In this document: piece after piece, positions 54,026 through 62,739 of the stretch
How the letters are laid out: the number at the start of each line of letters is the position of its first letter
Position numbering within the stretch: position 1 is the first letter of the stretch
Source of the DNA: an uncultured Tenacibaculum sp.
Lineage (GTDB): Bacteria > Bacteroidota > Bacteroidia > Flavobacteriales > Flavobacteriaceae
NCBI RefSeq assembly: GCF_947495995.1
Contig: NZ_CANMAX010000005.1
Coordinates: 62,001 to 126,000 of the forward strand
DNA length: 64,000 nucleotides
Reading direction: 5' to 3'
Position numbers and translations under genes: made by a program
Notes under the pieces: model-generated
What the model saw: only the letters and a program-made list of their open reading frames with translations
Database searches by the model: none
What the model was told of the DNA's origin: nothing

Positions 54026-54928
54026 ATGTGGATGTATTTAGGCCTTTTGGCTGCTCTATTTTTAGGTTTACACAATTTATGTAAGAAACACGCAGTAAAA
54101 AACAATGAGGTATATCCTGTTTTATTAGGAACATTGGTAAGCGGACTTCTAGTATTACTTCCTTTTTATATTGGAACTCATTTTTTTCCTGATGCAACAT
54201 TAAAAGCTGGTTTTCTAATTCAAGATATTCCTGTAGAAAAACACGGTTACATTTTTATAAAATCTATGATTATGTGTTCGTCATGGATTTTAGCCTACCA
54301 AGCTTTAAAACATTTACCATTAACTATTGTTGCTCCAATTCGTTCTGGTGGACCTTTTTTTACTTTTTTAGGAGCCATATTTTTATATCAAGAACGACCA
54401 AGTTTATACCAATGGATTGGTTTTTTCTTGATTATATTTTCGGTATATCTGTATTCACAAGTAGGTAAAAAAGAAGGTATTATTTTTAAAAGTAATAAGT
54501 GGATTTATGCAATTATTGGTGCTACTTTTTTAGGAGCCTCTAGTGGTTTATATGATAAGTTTTTAATTCAGAAAATTCATTTAAATCCGCAAACTTTACA
54601 GTTCTGGTTTTGCTTTTACTGTATTCTAATCCTACTTATTATTTTAAGTATTATTTGGTTTCCGAAGATTGAAAAACGTAAAGCTTTTAAATGGCGTTGG
54701 TCTATTCCTGCGGTTGGAATTTTACTACAAACTGCTGATTATTTTTATTTCAAAGCATTACAAGATCCAGAGGCTTTAATTATGTTATTATCGGCTATTA
54801 AAAGAAGTCAGTTAATTATCGCTGTAGTCTTGGGTGGAATTTTATTTAAAGAAAAGAACAAACGCAAAAAACTATTACCATTAGCTGGAATTATAATTGG
54901 GGTTGCTTTGATTTTGTATTCGAATTAG
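54026..54928 (+). CDS. EamA/DMT family transporter
   Basis: 300 residues with about ten hydrophobic helices in two halves. The first-half motif APIRSGGPFFTFLGAIFLYQERPSLYQWIGFFLI and the second-half LLSAIKRSQLIIAVVLGGILFKEKNKRKKL are typical EamA ends. It probably exports a small metabolite or amino acid; the substrate is not readable. The 3' end overlaps the convergent AraC gene by 38 bases, so no terminator separates them. Confidence 0.92.
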   Translation: MWMYLGLLAALFLGLHNLCKKHAVKNNEVYPVLLGTLVSGLLVLLPFYIGTHFFPDATLKAGFLIQDIPVEKHGYIFIKSMIMCSSWILAYQALKHLPLTIVAPIRSGGPFFTFLGAIFLYQERPSLYQWIGFFLIIFSVYLYSQVGKKEGIIFKSNKWIYAIIGATFLGASSGLYDKFLIQKIHLNPQTLQFWFCFYCILILLIILSIIWFPKIEKRKAFKWRWSIPAVGILLQTADYFYFKALQDPEALIMLLSAIKRSQLIIAVVLGGILFKEKNKRKKLLPLAGIIIGVALILYSN

Positions 54929-55733
54929 CGTTTACAGATTTATGATAAAAATTTGTGGTAAAATTCTGTTCATTAAAATACTCTAAGGGTTTTCTTTTTA
55001 CCATAGCTTTAAACTCTTTGATAAAATGACTTTGATCGAAATAACCGCTATCATATATCGTATCTAAATAATTCTTATCATTATTTAATAATCCTTTTTT
55101 CACAATACTTTGCATTCTTGCTAGTTGTTGAAATCTCTTAGGAGTAATTCCAAATTGACTTTTAAAATTTCGTTGAAACTGACGCATACTTAATTGCAGT
55201 TTACTTGAAAGATTTGCTAGATTAATGTCATTAAATTGATAATACAATTCATCAATAATTGGATTCCATTTTTCGTCACCTGGATTGTAATTTTCATCAA
55301 ACATTTTCAATAAAAATGCATCGATACAACTAATTTTAGCTTCAATTGATTTAATGTTTTTCAATTCTGCTACCAAATTACTTCCAGCCTTTCCCCAGAG
55401 TTTATCAACTGAGACAAACTGATCATTTAAATCTAAAAAACTCCATTTAGTGAAATGTCGGAACCTCCCACTTTTAAAACGAACTGATAAAAAGGAAACC
55501 TTATCTGTCTTGTCGAAAGAAAAACCTTCTCTTGGACAAATAGTATGAGCTTGTGGCAATACAATATTATTGACAGATAATGCTGTTTCTAAGTGAAAAA
55601 CTAACTCTAAACCTGTACCTGGTAAAATCTTTGGTAAATGAAAAAAATCGTTATCCTCTTTTTCAAAAAGATAATAACGATCAATATATTTTTCTAATGA
55701 TTTTGCTGGTAAATAAGATGTATTAGAATACAT
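54891..55733 (-). CDS. AraC family transcriptional regulator
   Basis: 280 residues. The N-terminal domain (about 1-150; MYSNTSYLPAKSLEKYIDRYYLFE, LPKILPGTGLELVFHL) is the small beta domain common in Bacteroidota AraC proteins. The C-terminal double HTH (about 165-262) has LANLSSKLQLSMRQFQRNFKSQFG and TIYDSGYFDQSHFIKEFKAMVKRKPLEYF. The start overlaps the stop of the monooxygenase gene (TAATG), so the two form one translation unit and the regulator may control it. Confidence 0.93.
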   Translation of the reverse strand: MYSNTSYLPAKSLEKYIDRYYLFEKEDNDFFHLPKILPGTGLELVFHLETALSVNNIVLPQAHTICPREGFSFDKTDKVSFLSVRFKSGRFRHFTKWSFLDLNDQFVSVDKLWGKAGSNLVAELKNIKSIEAKISCIDAFLLKMFDENYNPGDEKWNPIIDELYYQFNDINLANLSSKLQLSMRQFQRNFKSQFGITPKRFQQLARMQSIVKKGLLNNDKNYLDTIYDSGYFDQSHFIKEFKAMVKRKPLEYFNEQNFTTNFYHKSVNANSNTKSKQPQL

Positions 55734-56011
55734 TAATAAATTTCTATAACAGGTTCTTTAGCTAAAATAGGCATTACAAAATTGATATATTTTTTATAAT
55801 GCTCACTTTGTTTATGATTCTCAAAAGCTTTATTATTTTCATAAACTTCATAAATCATAAATTTATTTTCTGAATAACAATTTTCCAGAATATTATATTC
55901 TAAACAACCTGTTTCTGCTCTGCTTTTTGATGTTACTGAAAAAGTTTCTTTCATAAAACTTTCTCTATTTTCTTGTTTAATTTCTAAATGAACTATAATT
56001 ACTTTTTTCAT
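55733..56011 (-). CDS. Antibiotic biosynthesis monooxygenase (ABM) domain protein
   Basis: 92 residues, a single ferredoxin-like ABM domain with TSKSRAETGCLEYNILE, FMIYEVYENNKAFENHKQSEHY and the ending MPILAKEPVIEIY. Relatives include the quinol monooxygenase YgiN and the autoinducer-2 modifier LsrG. It would act on a small quinol or enol. Translationally coupled to the downstream AraC regulator. Confidence 0.92.
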   Translation of the reverse strand: MKKVIIVHLEIKQENRESFMKETFSVTSKSRAETGCLEYNILENCYSENKFMIYEVYENNKAFENHKQSEHYKKYINFVMPILAKEPVIEIY

Positions 56012-56179
56012 TATTATTTGTTTTTATATCACAAATATGAATCGAAAAAATAACGCTCAATAGTAAAAAAACGACATCAATATCTTTTACAACAAATTAT
56101 TTTAAAGTTTTGTAAAACTTCTTTCTAACAATAATAAACCTTCAATAAAAGCAATCTAAAAGTAAAACTAACCTAATTT

Positions 56180-56614
56180 CTATTTCTCAGTTAAAAAGTG
56201 TCTATATAGAAATAATGCTACTAATGCAATTACAATGTAAAAGAAATTTATCGGAGACATTTGATAAACATAAAAATAGAAACCGATAGTAAATAATTCG
56301 TACACTAAATGTATTCCATCATACAATTTAAATGAATTAATTGATATTTCTTTTACACGTTCAGGAAAAGCTTTTCTTTTTACAACTAAAACATAATGCA
56401 ATCCAGCTAATAAAATTGCAAGTAATATAACACCGATATCAAATATTTGATCTCCTAAAAAGTTTACTTTAAAATCGAAATGTAAGACGATTAAAAAAAC
56501 ATTTACAGTATGTAAAAATGAAGTGTGACATAATGCTAGCCAAGAAGGTGGAACTAATTTTATATGTTCTAGATAGTAATATCTGGTAGTTAATATTTTG
56601 GTGTATAAATTCAT
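56180..56614 (-). CDS. Hypothetical four-helix membrane protein
   Basis: 144 residues with about four transmembrane helices (about 30-46, 57-77, 100-118, 120-139). It has conserved-looking PPSWLALCHTSFLHTVN at the front and FPERVKEISINSFKLYDGIH in a loop. Family not recognised. It stands alone between two AT-rich gaps. Confidence 0.7.
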   Translation of the reverse strand: MNLYTKILTTRYYYLEHIKLVPPSWLALCHTSFLHTVNVFLIVLHFDFKVNFLGDQIFDIGVILLAILLAGLHYVLVVKRKAFPERVKEISINSFKLYDGIHLVYELFTIGFYFYVYQMSPINFFYIVIALVALFLYRHFLTEK

Positions 56615-56850
56615 GTGTTGGTTAATTCAATTTAATATACGTTCAATAAGTTTTGAAACGATTATAAGGGAATACAGCATTTTTATTTAGGATTTAAAAA
56701 TACTTAAACTTTTCACATCTCATTAAAAATATTCTTTTAAAAACTTCAAAAAAAATTTAATCCCATTCAATATACAATTATGTTTTATTTAACATTTTTA
56801 ACATATTAAATTCATTACTTTTAGAATATTAACCTTTTAAAAATAAATCT

Positions 56851-57042
56851 ATGTTAAAAAACATTTCAAACTTAGGAAAAAAGCTAAACAAGAAAGAGCA
56901 AACTACAATTACAGGAGGAGAATTTTGTATGATTCACTGTCTGGACGAATGTATATCTGGACTAGATAATTACACTAGTGAAGGAGGACAATATTGTAGT
57001 CAATTATGTATTAGACTTTCAGGCGGTAACGGAGGTTTTTAA
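56851..57042 (+). CDS. Second GG-leader cysteine-rich small peptide
   Basis: 63 residues. The leader MLKNISNLGKKLNKKEQTTI ends with Thr-Gly-Gly (to 23), close to the leader of the gene at 338. The core of 40 residues has five cysteines (three packed in EFCMIHCLDEC, two in YCSQLC) and a glycine-rich tail ending NGGF. A strong terminator follows, so it is expressed singly. As with the first copy, no export ABC protein or maturase is adjacent. Role unknown; a secreted bacteriocin-like or signalling peptide is possible. Confidence 0.75.
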   Translation: MLKNISNLGKKLNKKEQTTITGGEFCMIHCLDECISGLDNYTSEGGQYCSQLCIRLSGGNGGF

Positions 57043-57087
57043 ACTATTCTATTAACACATTAACTGTGTTAACCGACATTAAAAAAT

Positions 57088-57125
57088 AAACCATATTATT
57101 CAGTTTGAATAATATGGTTTTTTAG
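57088..57125. terminator. Strong bidirectional terminator
   Basis: AAACCATATTATTCA and TGAATAATATGGTTT form a 15-bp perfect stem with a 3-base loop, followed by T on the + strand and preceded by A. It ends both the GG-leader gene and the convergent gene at 57151. A smaller hairpin (TTAACACA/TGTGTTAA, 57052-57072) precedes it. Confidence 0.92.
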
Positions 57126-57150
57126 TATTGTAGAATTTTAAAAACAAATT

Positions 57151-58860
57151 CTATTCTGTTTTTGGTTCTTTACCTAATGCCTTTATAGAATCGATTTGCT
57201 TTTGTAATTTTTCTATTTGCAGTTTATTCTCTGCCTCCTTTAACATTGTTTGTACGGAATCTAAAGCCACAGTTTTTTCTTTTTCGAAAAGTGTAGAATT
57301 GATTTTAAAATAATCGTTCGATGTTTCACTTTCTTTCCAAGCTTCTCCTAATTGTTCAAAAACATTTACATCCCATTTGCTTGGATGCTTAGCATCAATC
57401 CAAACTACATCTCTATATTCACTATCAATTAATGCTAAATCTGGAGTTGCAGATCCGTCAAAATTACTAGAGTTATCACGAATTGCAGAAATTGTTCCTA
57501 AAAAGAACATACGTTTTCTTCCAGCAATGTTTTTAATATAAGGTCTAAATTCAACAGGCTTATTCACCGACCAATCAAATTCTTTACGAGATTCGATAAC
57601 CTTTAACGGCATAGCAGAAACTCCCGCATAACCTTGTTTTTTTGCACTATGATCGTAATAATACAACTTATCTGTTCCATCAGCAGGAATAAATACACTA
57701 AAACTTAAACTTGTACGCTCATCTCCTACTGGTTCTAATCCGAACCAATGGTATAAACCGCTATAAGCATCTAAAGTTGTATCTGAGAAATCAAAATCCG
57801 TTACAAAAGGTTGTTGATTTTGATCGTCTTCTAAATCTGGTATTTTTACTGCTGTTTTCATATTCCAAGGTAACGGATCGCTAAATCCACCTAAGAATTT
57901 TAATGATTCAGCTTGTAATCTCGAAACTTTTTCGGCTAAAGTATTTTGACGTGTTAAGTACGGATAATTCTTCATATCCTTTGGAGCTATAAAAGTTCCT
58001 TTTCCAAAGAAAATACGCTCTACATAATCGTTAAAATCATGTGCTCCATTTTCTATAACCATCACTCCTCCAAAAGTAGGATATGGAAAAAAGAAACCTT
58101 TCCACTTGATTAAACTTACCACTTGTACCCAAGCTCCTTTATCGTTTTTCATGTAATACGTGTCACTTGGTTCCATCGTAAACATTTGAAAAAGATTGAA
58201 ACGTTGTACAACAGCATTGTATGTATTTCTACTGAATTTTAAAGATTCACCTATAGAAAAAGTAACTGGAATTCTATTTTCACTTGAAAATCTTGGAAAA
58301 GGTGTTGTACTAGATACGGCAAAAACTTCTTCTGTATTATCAGTCATACCTTGCCAAGCATATTTTTCTGTTGGCTGAATTGCCATAGTCCATTTATTGA
58401 TAGAATCTACTCGAACCAAATGTGGTAACGATACATCTTTTGTTTCTCCAACAGACTCGTTAGCCATTGAGAAGATATTCATTAATGGTTGTATACGTTC
58501 GTTCTGAGTTAAAGGTAACTCACTGATTTCAATTTTATTTAAATCGTTAAAAACATTGTACATTTTTACATAATCGTACATTTTATATTGCCAACCTACA
58601 AAGTATAAAATTCCGAAAAAGACAATCATACCAAACAATGTAACTAATCTGCCTCCTGCACCTGCTGTTCTTCGGAACTTTCTAATTCCTAAAAATAATA
58701 CTGTAAATGATAAAATGATAATAAATATAAACTTCCTTACAAAAAGTAAAGCTGGCTGAAAATCATCTCTTAAGATGAATAATGCAAGCAAAATCACTAA
58801 AGTTCCAAATATGACGATGAACTTTTGCTTTCCTCCTTTGTTCCAATATTTTTTTATCAT
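57151..58860 (-). CDS. Hypothetical membrane protein, 569 aa, third gene of an unknown cassette
   Basis: Three N-terminal transmembrane helices (about 13-30, 37-59, 71-90) precede a large hydrophilic domain (about 91-530) with WTMAIQPTEKYAWQGM, KWKGFFFPYPTFGGVMVIENG and DAYSGLYHWFGLEPVGDERTS. The C-terminus is a predicted coiled coil (KEAENKLQIEKLQKQIDSIKALG). I do not recognise the family. The large domain probably faces the periplasm or cytosol as a single soluble unit. It follows the genes at 58940 and 59477 on the same strand. Confidence 0.75.
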   Translation of the reverse strand: MIKKYWNKGGKQKFIVIFGTLVILLALFILRDDFQPALLFVRKFIFIIILSFTVLFLGIRKFRRTAGAGGRLVTLFGMIVFFGILYFVGWQYKMYDYVKMYNVFNDLNKIEISELPLTQNERIQPLMNIFSMANESVGETKDVSLPHLVRVDSINKWTMAIQPTEKYAWQGMTDNTEEVFAVSSTTPFPRFSSENRIPVTFSIGESLKFSRNTYNAVVQRFNLFQMFTMEPSDTYYMKNDKGAWVQVVSLIKWKGFFFPYPTFGGVMVIENGAHDFNDYVERIFFGKGTFIAPKDMKNYPYLTRQNTLAEKVSRLQAESLKFLGGFSDPLPWNMKTAVKIPDLEDDQNQQPFVTDFDFSDTTLDAYSGLYHWFGLEPVGDERTSLSFSVFIPADGTDKLYYYDHSAKKQGYAGVSAMPLKVIESRKEFDWSVNKPVEFRPYIKNIAGRKRMFFLGTISAIRDNSSNFDGSATPDLALIDSEYRDVVWIDAKHPSKWDVNVFEQLGEAWKESETSNDYFKINSTLFEKEKTVALDSVQTMLKEAENKLQIEKLQKQIDSIKALGKEPKTE

Positions 58861-58939
58861 TTTGTTAGATTTTTTTGATTTTTGGTCTCCTTTTTAGAGT
58901 AAATATTCTACTGAAAATCAGTTTTAATATTATTTAAAA

Positions 58940-59464
58940 CTACAAGTATCCTTTATCTTTTAAACGATCTCTTGCACTTTTCTTTTCTTCTTTCGGTTCT
59001 TCTTCTTTTTTAGCTTCTTCTTTTACTTCCTCTTTGGTATCAGATTTTAAATCTTCAATAAAATCTCTACCTTTTTCAATTGTGTTTTGCACTAAATCTT
59101 CTAAGGAATCAGAATGCTCATCGATTACTGCTGCTGATTTAAAAACTCCACCTGCTACGTAAGTTCCTATTAAAGTTCCTACAATCATTGACGCAAATGC
59201 AGATATCGTAGCGATATCAATTGGAATTAAAAAACGTACTAACATAATTCCTATTAAAAATAAGACTGACACGAATACTAAGCGTAACAAAAAAGGTTGT
59301 CCGTATACAAAACCTTTGGTGTCTGAAGCCTTCATTTGCAATTCTTTTGAATTGAATATTTTATTAAAGAAACGATAAATTCCGTTTCCTTTAGACTCTT
59401 TCCAATACCATACAATACCAAATAAAATGGCAGCTATAAAAAGTATAATTTCTAGTGTTAGCAT
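58940..59464 (-). CDS. Hypothetical protein with three hydrophobic helices and charged tail, second gene of the cassette
   Basis: 174 residues. The first helix (about 2-20) starts the protein and two more (about 60-80 and 84-108) follow. A highly charged Lys/Glu tail (about 125-174, SDTKEEVKEEAKKEEEPKEE) ends in ARDRLKDKGYL. Family not recognised. The tail could be an interaction arm for the cytosolic first gene product. It starts 12 bases after the stop of the 59477-60712 gene, indicating one operon. Confidence 0.72.
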   Translation of the reverse strand: MLTLEIILFIAAILFGIVWYWKESKGNGIYRFFNKIFNSKELQMKASDTKGFVYGQPFLLRLVFVSVLFLIGIMLVRFLIPIDIATISAFASMIVGTLIGTYVAGGVFKSAAVIDEHSDSLEDLVQNTIEKGRDFIEDLKSDTKEEVKEEAKKEEEPKEEKKSARDRLKDKGYL

Positions 59465-59476
59465 GATTTTTTGTGT

Positions 59477-60712
59477 TTAAATATTATTTTGAATCGTTTG
59501 AATTACCCAATCTTTCATTGAGTCGTTCCAACTCTTATATTTATTGTAAAATTCTTTTTTATCGTACCAGTATAAAAACAAAATATCTTTTGGAGAAATA
59601 CTTACTAAAAGTTTCCAAATTAGATCTTGTTCGCTTGGTTTTAATGATGAATGTGGACTATGCAACGCTACATGAACTTCTTCATCGATTATATCTTCAA
59701 CTTTAACGAAAGTTCCAGATTTTTTCTTTTCTAGATATCTGTCGACACTCATTACTTTCTTTCTCGCACTAATATCAATCTTATTTAAATAACTCTTAAA
59801 TAACATTGGATCTTCTAAAATATCTTTTACTTCGTGAGTAGTATTTTCTAAGTATTTAGATAGTAAAAACTTTTTTACACGTTCGTATCGTCGCTTAGTA
59901 ATTTCAGAATCTAAATCAAATTCAATAATTAAATGCGAACGTAATTTTTCTATCAATTCATCATGCTCAATGTGGTACATTAACACATCGTGACTCGCAT
60001 CTTTAATTGCTTCTTTATAAGCATCTATATCCTGAAAAACTAAAATTGGAGATAAAAAACTTTTAATTACAAATATTCCTCCAAATGCTTCAGTAAAAAA
60101 AGAATCTACATTAAACGTAATATCTTTAATATCAATAACGCGTTCTCTTAAATCTCCATATGTATTAGCAGAATCTAACAATTTCTGATGAATCTCTTCA
60201 TTTATAAAGTTATTATCTCTGTTAAATAATTCTATAAGGTCTAGTTGTTCTTTTTGAGCTTTATCTAAATTATCAACCAAACGAAATCGAACAGTTACAT
60301 CTTTATATTTTAAAACATCTAAAGGTTCGTAGAACACGTCTATTTTCTGATCAAAATCAACACAAATTGCAGAATCTCTAGTTATATTTTCAATATTACT
60401 CTGATGTGTTTTAAATACTTGTTTCATTAACTCTCTATCGAAAGAATGAAACGGATTATATACTGGTAAACCTTTTTGTAATGGTGTGATAATAATACAA
60501 TGTGGATTTGCCTCTCCGTTATTCAGGTAATGAATTTCCTCTTTTTCTTCAGCAACTTCAGGACTCCAACCTATTCCATCAATAAAAAAAGAGGTTAACT
60601 TGGTTTCTGTAAAACCTAGTTTCACCAAACATTTATTATAACGTTCTACTAGTTTACCACTAATAGGAATTAATTCTCCTTTATATAAATCTGCTTCTTT
60701 AAGTTTTTGCAT
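59477..60712 (-). CDS. Hypothetical soluble protein, 411 aa, first gene of the cassette
   Basis: No signal peptide or membrane helix. The protein is mixed alpha/beta with an acidic bias. Landmarks are FFIDGIGWSPEVAEEKEEIHYLN, PHCIIITPLQKGLPVYNPFHSFDRELM, AFGGIFVIKSFLSPILVFQDID and a helical C-terminus with FLYWYDKKEFYNKYKSWNDSMKDWV. It is probably a Bacteroidota-specific family of unknown function; I cannot name it with certainty and see no catalytic motif. It heads the three-gene unit. Confidence 0.75.
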   Translation of the reverse strand: MQKLKEADLYKGELIPISGKLVERYNKCLVKLGFTETKLTSFFIDGIGWSPEVAEEKEEIHYLNNGEANPHCIIITPLQKGLPVYNPFHSFDRELMKQVFKTHQSNIENITRDSAICVDFDQKIDVFYEPLDVLKYKDVTVRFRLVDNLDKAQKEQLDLIELFNRDNNFINEEIHQKLLDSANTYGDLRERVIDIKDITFNVDSFFTEAFGGIFVIKSFLSPILVFQDIDAYKEAIKDASHDVLMYHIEHDELIEKLRSHLIIEFDLDSEITKRRYERVKKFLLSKYLENTTHEVKDILEDPMLFKSYLNKIDISARKKVMSVDRYLEKKKSGTFVKVEDIIDEEVHVALHSPHSSLKPSEQDLIWKLLVSISPKDILFLYWYDKKEFYNKYKSWNDSMKDWVIQTIQNNI

Positions 60713-60961
60713 TAGTATTAAAACAAGTGTTTAGATTGAAAACAATAAGTTAAACTCATTGATTTTATTAAATCTTTTTAAAGCTTTTTTGTACCATCCA
60801 AATATAAATTAAATATGGGTATAATCGCAATCCTTTTCTTATTAGAAGCTGTAGATAGAAAATAGTTACACAAAATGTAGTAGATTTTATTCCTTAGGCA
60901 AGAAATATAAAAGCGTTTGTAGATTTACAACAATTGATAATAAACTATATTATAAAAAAAT

Positions 60962-60991
60962 AAGGTCGTTATGTAAAAACAAAACGACCTT
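60962..60991 (-). terminator. Terminator-like hairpin in the gene-free region
   Basis: AAGGTCGTT and AACGACCTT form a 9-bp perfect stem around a 12-base A-rich loop. An A-run before the left arm on the + strand would be a U-tract on the - strand, so it would stop transcripts coming from the right. Confidence 0.6.
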
Positions 60992-61340
60992 GGTTATATT
61001 AATTTCTTGTTGTATTTATGATCAAAAGTATAACATTATAATCCCCCAATTACAATATCTTAAATTAGCTTTAAACTTACGTTAAACCAGTATTCATTAA
61101 AAAACTTTTGATTTTATATACAAAACAAGAGTTTAACGTATTGCAAATTTAATTAATTAAAAGGGCAAAAGAAACAGGAAAAACACTTTTTTAACACTCA
61201 AAAAACACAAAACCAACACATAACATTCTTTTTTCACTACAACAGTAGTTTTTTTGTGTTATCTCTTAAATAAGTGTTATTCTATAAAGTAAGTATATTG
61301 TAAATTAGTACTATAAAAGCATCATTCCCCCGATATACGC

Positions 61341-61420
61341 TAATCTTTGTGTAACTTGTATAAGTTACCTAGAAGAATAATAAGACTGTTTTCATTACAA
61401 AAACAGTCTTATTTTTTTTA
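61341..61420 (+). ncRNA. Candidate small RNA with promoter-like box and strong terminator
   Basis: TAATCTTTG (61341-61349), identical to the boxes at 280 and 62711, is followed by a hairpin GTAACTT-GTAT-AAGTTAC (61351-61368). A rho-independent terminator comes next: AATAAGACTGTTTT (61379-61392) pairs perfectly with AAAACAGTCTTATT (61400-61413) and is followed by T-runs. No frame of useful length lies between box and terminator, so the product would be a structured RNA of about 60-70 bases. Alternatively, the terminator belongs to a decayed gene. Confidence 0.4.
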
Positions 61421-61739
61421 AATTGTTTAAAAGAAACAATGATAAAGTGCAGATTGCCCCCAATTTACAACTATACCAGTAGAAATTATTCTCTTAAAAT
61501 CTGTCCACTAGCTAACCATCGTAGTATATAACAGACACAATTTAACTCCATAAATTTAATCATTTTTTCTTTTCGACCTAACCAAAAAGTATATTTCAAT
61601 TACAGATAAAATTGAACTATCTCTAATTTGGGTAGTACTAAAAACAAAAAAACCCCATAAAAAACTAACAATCAAAAAATTAAAAACTATAAAAAAATTA
61701 AAAAACTCAGTTTTTTTCTTTAACTTTAAGAAAAAACTA

Positions 61740-62660
61740 TTGAATACGAATAACTTACATATCAACACAATATCTGAATTATTCAAGATGTATAATTTGA
61801 GTAAACCTCAAAATTCTAATATTGCTATTTTAAAGTTATCCGAAATTAAAACTTCAAATTTTCCTCTTCATTCAAAATTTACTCTAGGCTTTAACACAAT
61901 TACACTTAAAGACAATACCAATGGCTTGTTTTTAAGTAAACATGGTTTTAATTTTAATAAAGGAGTTTTAGCTTTTACAAAACCAAATCAAAGTTTAAGT
62001 TTCTCTATCACTGAAGAGTTAAATGATATTGAAGGTTATATTTTAATGTTTCATAACGATCTATTAAAGAACACTCCTATGTTAGAAAAAATAAACAATT
62101 ACCGTTTCTTTAGTTATGATGTAGATGAAGGCCTTGTATTATCGGTTAAAGAACAGGAAAGTATTAAAGAATGTATCAACTTTATAAAAAATGAACTTAA
62201 TAAAGAATTTGATAACCACACACATATTGTTGTGTCATCTATTTTAGAAGTTTTTTTAAATCTTTGTAATAGAGCTTATGAAAGACAATTTAAAGAAAAA
62301 GTACTCGTAAATAGTCATGTTATCTCTAAGGTTGATGACTTTTTAAAATTTTATTACGACAATAATTTATTTGCTGAAAAAGGGATACCTCAAGTACAAC
62401 AAGTAGCTGATTATGTAAAACTTTCCCCTAATTATTTGTCATCTATTTTAAAAAAAGAATCTGGTAAAAACACCAAAGATTACATTAACTATTTTATTAT
62501 TGAAAAATCTAAAAGTCTATTACTTAATAAACAGCAATACTCTATAAATGAGTTATCTTACAAATTAGGATTTAACTACCCGCATTACTTTAGCAGGTTT
62601 TTTAAATCTAAAATTGGTAAAACTCCTCAACAATATCGTAAAGAGAAATCTTATAAATAA
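61740..62660 (+). CDS. AraC family transcriptional regulator, tandem paralogue A
   Basis: 306 residues starting at TTG (61740). The start is supported by alignment of the first 35 residues (NTISELFKMYNLSKPQ) with the ATG-started neighbour (KTISEFHQIFSLDKPK). The N-terminal domain (about 1-180) is the sensor/dimer part with GVLAFTKPNQSL. The C-terminal AraC HTH pair (about 205-302) has VQQVADYVKLSPNYLSSILKKESG and SINELSYKLGFNYPHYFSRFFKSKIGKTPQQYR. TAACTTTA (61721-61728) is a near-match -7 box 11 bases upstream. Confidence 0.93.
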   Translation: MNTNNLHINTISELFKMYNLSKPQNSNIAILKLSEIKTSNFPLHSKFTLGFNTITLKDNTNGLFLSKHGFNFNKGVLAFTKPNQSLSFSITEELNDIEGYILMFHNDLLKNTPMLEKINNYRFFSYDVDEGLVLSVKEQESIKECINFIKNELNKEFDNHTHIVVSSILEVFLNLCNRAYERQFKEKVLVNSHVISKVDDFLKFYYDNNLFAEKGIPQVQQVADYVKLSPNYLSSILKKESGKNTKDYINYFIIEKSKSLLLNKQQYSINELSYKLGFNYPHYFSRFFKSKIGKTPQQYRKEKSYK

Positions 62661-62710
62661 AATCTGTTTATTTTAAACTAATTAGTGTTTTTAAAATTAA
62701 AGTATTATTT

Positions 62711-62719
62711 TAATCTTTG
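62711..62719 (+). promoter_or_regulatory. Promoter-like TAATCTTTG box of AraC paralogue B
   Basis: TAATCTTTG, followed by TGTAA exactly as in the candidate small RNA promoter at 61341, lies 20 bases before the ATG at 62740. Recurrence of a 14-base string (TAATCTTTGTGTAA) at both places supports real promoters. Confidence 0.5.
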
Positions 62720-62739
62720 TGTAAGAGACCCCAAAGATT

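Larger units (their letters stand above)
60713..61739. other. 1.0-kb gene-free AT-rich region with hairpins and C5 motifs
   Basis: No credible coding frame. It contains a - strand terminator-like hairpin (60962-60991), a + strand promoter/hairpin/terminator set (61341-61420) and three CCCCC motifs (61043, 61327, 61457) each followed by an AT-rich ATxTAC-like stretch. Low-complexity A/T runs occupy 61620-61740. The size and the terminators imply non-coding transcription or decayed genes. Confidence 0.6.

Noticed and set aside
61556..61786. 76-residue - strand hydrophobic frame
   Set aside because: It is made of Phe/Leu/Lys from A/T runs and overlaps the start of the AraC gene on the other strand.
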